A stretch of 26,199 bases of DNA, from the NCBI GenBank assembly GCA_964644025.1, contig CAZXVW010000036.1, positions 1 through 26,199 on the forward strand, read 5' to 3'. Below are positions 23,055 to 26,199 of the stretch, piece by piece (position 1 is the stretch's first letter; every line of letters starts with the position of its first letter). Under the pieces are notes generated by a model. That model was not told the origin of the DNA. It worked only from the letters and a program-made list of their open reading frames with translations, and did no database searches. A program made the translations under genes and the position numbers. This DNA comes from CAZXVW01 sp964644025 (GTDB lineage: Bacteria > Acidobacteriota > Terriglobia > Bryobacterales > Bryobacteraceae).

Positions 23055-25292
23055 ATGAGCCTGACGGTGAAGCGGACATTCATTGCCGGTTTCTTTCTCC
23101 TGGCCACCGTGCATGCCACGGCGGCGCAGCCGGTTAACTCAACGGCTCTCACTGCGGACTTTTATGTTGCGACGAATGGCAATGACGATTGGACGGGCTC
23201 ATTGCCTGAGCCAAACGCGCCGGGGACCGATGGTCCATTCGCTACTCTACAGCGCGCCCGCGACGCCGTTCGGGAACTGAAGCGACGCCGGCCGGCGAAA
23301 GACATCGTCGTCCTCATTCGCGGGGGGCTTTACCGTCTGAGCAAAACGGTCGTGTTCGGCTTGGAAGACTCGGGCGAAGGCGATTCCACCATCACTTACG
23401 CGGCCTATCCCGGCGAGCAGCCCGTGTTCAGCTCTGCGGTCGAGATTGGCGGCTGGAAGAGACTGGGCGCTGCGCCTCCAGCCTTGCCCCAGGCGGCGCG
23501 GGGAAAGGTCTGGGTGACGGACATCCCCCAAGTGAACGGTGGCCCATGGCGCTTTTACACCCTGTATGACAGCCAAGGGCGTCTGCCGCGGGCGCGGTCG
23601 GCCGGGTTCGTGCCGCTCGAGCCCTCCCCCGGAGACGGGCGTTTCGACCGCAACCGGAACATTCTCCATTTCCCGCCGGGTGCGCTGAAGAACTGGCCCA
23701 ACCTGGAGGACGTGGAGATTGTCATTCGGCCCTACCAGGCCTGGGTCGTCAACATTTTGCCCATTGCGTCGGTTAACGAGAAGACGCAGACCGCCCGCAC
23801 GGCTATCCCGGGAACGTACCCGCTGCGGCCCCTTCGTTTTCTCAAAGGAGCGAAGTCGTGTTGGGTGGAGAACGTTTTGGAGGCGCTGGATGAGCCGGGC
23901 GAATGGGTCTTGAACACCCGGGAAGGGAAGCTCTACCTGTGGCCGCGAGGCCAGGGGCCTCCCCGGCATATAATGGCGCCCCGGCTGCGGGAGTTTATCC
24001 GCGTGGAAGGTTCGATCGACAAGCCGGGGCCGAAGGACACTCCGGTCCGCAACCTGCGCTTCCGTGGTCTGACGTTCACGCACGGGGAGCGCGACCTGTG
24101 GACTGCCGACGATGCAGGCCTGCAACACGACTGGGAGATGTACGACAAGGCCAATGCGCTGATTCGCCTGCGCGGCGCCGAGAATTGCGCCATCGAGCAG
24201 TGCCATTTTGCTCAGAGTGGCGGGACCGCGATACGGGTGGACCTGTACGGTCAACGGAACCGCATCGTCGGCAATCACATCGAGCACATCGGGGGGACCG
24301 GCGTCCTGCTGTGCGGCTACGGTCCGGGAACCAAGGACGTCAACAGGCGCAACCTCGTATCGAACAACCACATTCACCATTGCGGTGAAATCTACTCCCA
24401 TTCACCGGGCGTGTTCGTCTGGCAAAGCGGCGAGAATCGGATTGCAAACAACTTGATCCACGACATGCCCTACTCGGGGATCATCATTTCCGGAATCGTG
24501 CTCCGCTTCTTTGCGATCACCGATGACATGCGGGAGATGGCGCGGACGTTCCGGTGGTTTGAAGTGGGCGAGCCGGGCGAAAGGACTCCGGAGCAAGCCC
24601 GGCCATACCGGCATAGCCGCCGCAACGTCATCGAATATAACGAGATACACCATGTGATGGAAAAGCTGGGCGACGGCAACGGGATCTATATTCGCGGCTC
24701 GGGCCCGGGGAACGTGATTCGCCGCAACTACATTCACCATCTTCTCGGAGACACGCCGATGCAGTCGGCCATTCGAACGGACGGTGGACAGCGGGATACC
24801 CTCATCGCCGGGAACCTGATCTACAAGTGTGTTTCGCAAGGCATCACGCTGAAGTTGAACAACCGCGCGGAAAACAACATCATCGCCGGTCTTATCGAAC
24901 CCCGGGGCTCAGGCAGGAGGCGTACCGTCGTCTATTTCAAGTTGCGGGAAGGGCCGATGAGGGGCGCCGTCATCAGGCGAAACATCCTTTATCATCCCGG
25001 CAGGAACGCCATTTTCTACGATGAGGGCAAGGGCGGGAGAACGCCGCCGGCTTACGCCAGGGACGCCGGCACGGATTACAACCTGTACTTCTGTGCCGGC
25101 AATCCGGAATTGAGCCAACGGCTGCTGGAGAAGATGCAGCGCGACGGGGTCGATGCCCATAGTCTGGCTGCCGACCCGCTTTTCGTGGATCCGGCGAATG
25201 GCGATTTCCGATTGAAGCCCGGATCGCCGGCCCTGAAGCTGGGCTTCGTCCCGATCGACCTGTCCCAGATCGGTTTGAAACAGACCCCTTGA
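23055..25292 (+). CDS. Secreted right-handed beta-helix protein
   Basis: A 745-residue protein with signal peptide (KRTFIAGFFLLATVHATAAQ). It opens with DFYVATNGNDDWTGSL and DGPFATLQRARDAVRELK, the usual start of this beta-helix family, then a beta-rich domain (GGLYRLSKTVVF, YAAYPGEQPVFSSAVEIGGW) and rungs from about residue 330 to 650: NLRFRGLTFTHG, NCAIEQCHFAQSGGTAI, NRIVGNHIEHIGGTGV, NHIHHCGEI, NRIANNLIHDMPYSG, YNEIHHVMEKLGDG and RRNYIHHLLGD. It closes with DPANGDFRLKPGSPAL. The repeated HH and Asn ladders are typical. Related proteins include polysaccharide lyases and GH-type enzymes; no catalytic set was confirmed. The ribosome site is weak and a GTG at residue 5 could also start it. Expected to act outside the cytoplasm. 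Confidence 0.85.
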   Translation: MSLTVKRTFIAGFFLLATVHATAAQPVNSTALTADFYVATNGNDDWTGSLPEPNAPGTDGPFATLQRARDAVRELKRRRPAKDIVVLIRGGLYRLSKTVVFGLEDSGEGDSTITYAAYPGEQPVFSSAVEIGGWKRLGAAPPALPQAARGKVWVTDIPQVNGGPWRFYTLYDSQGRLPRARSAGFVPLEPSPGDGRFDRNRNILHFPPGALKNWPNLEDVEIVIRPYQAWVVNILPIASVNEKTQTARTAIPGTYPLRPLRFLKGAKSCWVENVLEALDEPGEWVLNTREGKLYLWPRGQGPPRHIMAPRLREFIRVEGSIDKPGPKDTPVRNLRFRGLTFTHGERDLWTADDAGLQHDWEMYDKANALIRLRGAENCAIEQCHFAQSGGTAIRVDLYGQRNRIVGNHIEHIGGTGVLLCGYGPGTKDVNRRNLVSNNHIHHCGEIYSHSPGVFVWQSGENRIANNLIHDMPYSGIIISGIVLRFFAITDDMREMARTFRWFEVGEPGERTPEQARPYRHSRRNVIEYNEIHHVMEKLGDGNGIYIRGSGPGNVIRRNYIHHLLGDTPMQSAIRTDGGQRDTLIAGNLIYKCVSQGITLKLNNRAENNIIAGLIEPRGSGRRRTVVYFKLREGPMRGAVIRRNILYHPGRNAIFYDEGKGGRTPPAYARDAGTDYNLYFCAGNPELSQRLLEKMQRDGVDAHSLAADPLFVDPANGDFRLKPGSPALKLGFVPIDLSQIGLKQTP

Positions 25293-25496
25293 CTGCTCGA
25301 GGCTGCAAACGCCGGGGCAGTACAACAATTGCCAGGAAGACGCGTTTGGCCGCCGTGTGGCCGCATTCTGAGAGTCACGGCGGTGAGGCGGCGTTGATTG
25401 AGACCGGCTGGCGTCGCCCCCTCCGGCAGGTGGTTCCTGAACGTCTTCCAGCTTTTCGCGCATCGGGCCGTGGTCGCTGGAGTGACGTTGTTGCGG
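25293..25496. other. Intergenic stretch without a supported gene
   Basis: Sequence between the beta-helix gene and the promoter-like box before tRNA-Arg. No gene or clear terminator is visible here. Confidence 0.45.
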
Positions 25497-25502
25497 TATA
25501 AT
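25497..25502 (+). promoter_or_regulatory. -10 box TATAAT upstream of tRNA-Arg
   Basis: A perfect TATAAT lies 108 bases before the tRNA-Arg gene. The -35 region has no good match. It is the only strong -10 between the beta-helix gene and the tRNA. Confidence 0.4.
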
Positions 25503-25560
25503 CGTTGCGTGGTGGCGTGGTCGCTGGGCGGACCCGAATTCAAGCGATCAAGTCGCCGCC

Positions 25561-25589
25561 CCGGTTTCTGCCTGCGAAAGCAGAACCGG
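25561..25589 (+). other. Hairpin in the tRNA-Arg leader
   Basis: CCGGTTTCTGC (25561-25571) pairs with GCAGAACCGG (25580-25589), ten base pairs with one bulged T and an eight-base loop. It lies between the promoter-like box and the tRNA, so it would be in the precursor and could be a processing feature. Confidence 0.4.
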
Positions 25590-25610
25590 TTCAAAACGAA
25601 TCACTGAACA

Positions 25611-25688
25611 GCGCCCGTAGCTCAGTCTGGATAGAGCGCTTGCCTCCGGAGCAAGAGGTCGCGCGTTCGAATCGCGCCGGGCGTACCA
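25611..25688 (+). tRNA. tRNA-Arg (anticodon CCG)
   Basis: The cloverleaf folds fully: acceptor GCGCCCG with CGGGCGT (first pair G-U), D arm GCTC/GAGC, anticodon stem CTTGC/GCAAG with loop CTCCGGA (anticodon CCG, reading CGG), five-base variable loop, T arm GCGCG/CGCGC with loop TTCGAAT, discriminator A and encoded CCA at 25686-25688. Length is 78 with CCA. Confidence 0.97.
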
Positions 25689-25698
25689 TTCTTTCCTA

Positions 25699-25719
25699 TC
25701 AGGGCTCTCCGCCAAATGT
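25699..25719 (+). other. Element downstream of tRNA-Arg, shared with tRNA-Val
   Basis: Ten bases after the CCA the sequence reads TCAGGGCTCTCCGCCAAATG followed by T, nearly the same as the element 6 bases after tRNA-Val. Here it can form part of a hairpin (AGGG and CTCCG at 25701-25711 with CGGAG and CCCT at 25720-25731), suggesting a terminator or 3' processing site. Confidence 0.5.
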
Positions 25720-25731
25720 CGGAGGAACCCT

Positions 25732-26137
25732 CTGTGCCAACATGAGTGAGACACCTTCCCCAGCCTAAATTACTGTCGAGGGCGGAGAAGAAATGAAACT
25801 CAATGAACAAGCTGAACGGGGAAAGCATGGAACCGGGATCTGCGGAGCCGGCAGCCCCGCTGCCCAGGGGCGGGCAACGCCGGCGCCGGCCCGTCGGCCG
25901 CCTGCGCACAATCCCCCGGCGGGCAGTCCGTCCTCCTCCGGCAGCTCCCCGGCGAAACGGTCAAACCGGCGAGTCGAACCTCCCCGCACAAAAAAGTGGG
26001 GATTCGAACCCAATTTCGACCTAACTCCCGTAACATCAATCAGTTGCCGGGAAGCCATCTTCCCCTTTTCTTCGCCCTCTAAACCCACAAAACCCAGCGA
26101 CAGAGCACTTCTTCCCGGTTTTTCTCCCCTACCCGCG
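25732..26137. other. Intergenic stretch without a supported gene
   Basis: All reading frames are long here because GC-rich sequence lacks stops. A plus frame starting at ATG 25793 after GGAG stays open to the window edge, but its product is Pro/Ser/Arg-rich and resembles out-of-frame reading, and it runs into the repeats at the edge. The minus frame 25765-26088 is equally unconvincing. I call no gene. Confidence 0.4.
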
Positions 26138-26165
26138 GACCACCGACCAAGGACCAGCGACCAGC
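26138..26165 (+). repeat. Four tandem heptamers GACCANN
   Basis: GACCACC, GACCAAG, GACCAGC and GACCAGC follow each other at exact seven-base spacing. Short degenerate heptamer arrays of this type are found in intergenic DNA; function unknown. Confidence 0.65.
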
Positions 26166-26171
26166 AACGTC

Positions 26172-26193
26172 CGGGACTGTCCCCTGTGTCCCG
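26172..26193. repeat. REP-like inverted repeat at the window edge
   Basis: CGGGAC (26172-26177) pairs with GTCCCG (26188-26193) around a ten-base loop that itself holds GTCCC, so alternative pairing GGGAC-T-GTCCC exists. Motifs of the GGGACTGTCCCC kind are often intergenic and sometimes flank REP-associated transposase genes; none is seen in this window. Confidence 0.4.
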
Positions 26194-26199
26194 AAGCGC

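Noticed and set aside
22960..23058. Plus-strand 32-codon frame whose stop overlaps the ATG of the beta-helix gene at 23055, possible leader peptide
   Set aside because: It has no ribosome site of its own, and its ATG overlaps the complementary CAT that is the start of a minus-strand gene with a good ribosome site; chance is more likely.
25965..26025. Two T-loop-like motifs on the minus strand (GGTTCGACTC and GGTTCGAATCC), possible tRNA remnant
   Set aside because: The stems do not pair properly and no acceptor, anticodon arm or CCA fits around them.
25793..26199. Open plus frame from ATG 25793 to the right edge
   Set aside because: GGAG precedes the ATG, but the product is Pro/Ser/Arg-rich without features and it runs through the heptamer repeats; two other frames here are also open, showing that openness is not informative.
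1..26199. CRISPR arrays, rRNA genes, phage or toxin-antitoxin modules
   Set aside because: No regularly spaced direct repeats of suitable length, no rRNA sequence and no characteristic genes were found on either strand.

Overview
The window (GC-rich, roughly 60-65% by eye) looks like a chromosomal piece of an Acidobacteriota genome, probably the Solibacter/Bryobacter group. The main reason is that two large secreted proteins (2103-4028 and 20877-22598) carry the repeat-like module known as TIGR03437, first defined from Solibacter; right-handed beta-helix proteins, sulfatases and GH2 enzymes also fit soil Acidobacteriota. This placement is inference from protein families, not from a marker gene.

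Layout. 1-1942, minus strand: a membrane glycosyltransferase cut by the window edge, preceded by a non-hydrolysing UDP-GlcNAc 2-epimerase (wecB type). 2103-4028, plus: a secreted beta-helix protein ending in a TIGR03437 domain. 4107-4183, minus: tRNA-Val(CAC). 4605-10660, plus: a compact run of five genes, namely a PfkB-type sugar kinase, a second GT39-like membrane protein, a DapF-like epimerase, a UDP-sugar 6-dehydrogenase and a Tat-exported sulfatase. The first three overlap and the last two follow closely. 11083-13911, minus: a GH2 lipoprotein, convergent with the sulfatase across a strong hairpin. 14000-14731, plus: a methyltransferase. 14801-15145, minus: a decayed MFS transporter. 15273-18095, minus: a 940-residue beta-helix protein built from two copies of one unit. 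18247-18442: a possible insertion-sequence remnant, then a near-consensus promoter whose spacer is mostly a T12 tract. 18611-22598, plus: a three-gene operon of exported proteins. 22599-22961, minus: a frameshifted gene of unknown function. 23055-25292, plus: a third secreted beta-helix protein. 25611-25688, plus: tRNA-Arg(CCG), then about 500 bases without a convincing gene, ending in short repeats.

How the parts may work together. WecB and the dehydrogenase at 7939 could supply UDP-ManNAc and its uronic acid, or the dehydrogenase could oxidise UDP-GlcNAc; the two GT39-like proteins could move sugars from lipid carriers on the outer face of the membrane. This reads as a surface-glycan neighbourhood. 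The sulfatase, GH2 enzyme, three beta-helix proteins and a possible secreted hydrolase suggest interaction with external polysaccharides, although no SusC/SusD pair or other canonical uptake locus is present and the only transporter seen is broken.

The points most worth a second look are: (1) the DapF-like protein has serine at both positions where the family has its two catalytic cysteines; (2) the promoter at 18468-18495 has a T12 tract between its -35 and -10 boxes, a layout that could switch by slippage; (3) a nearly identical 19-21 base element lies just downstream of both tRNA genes; (4) several genes have a -10 box only 6-9 bases before their start codon, suggesting leaderless transcripts.
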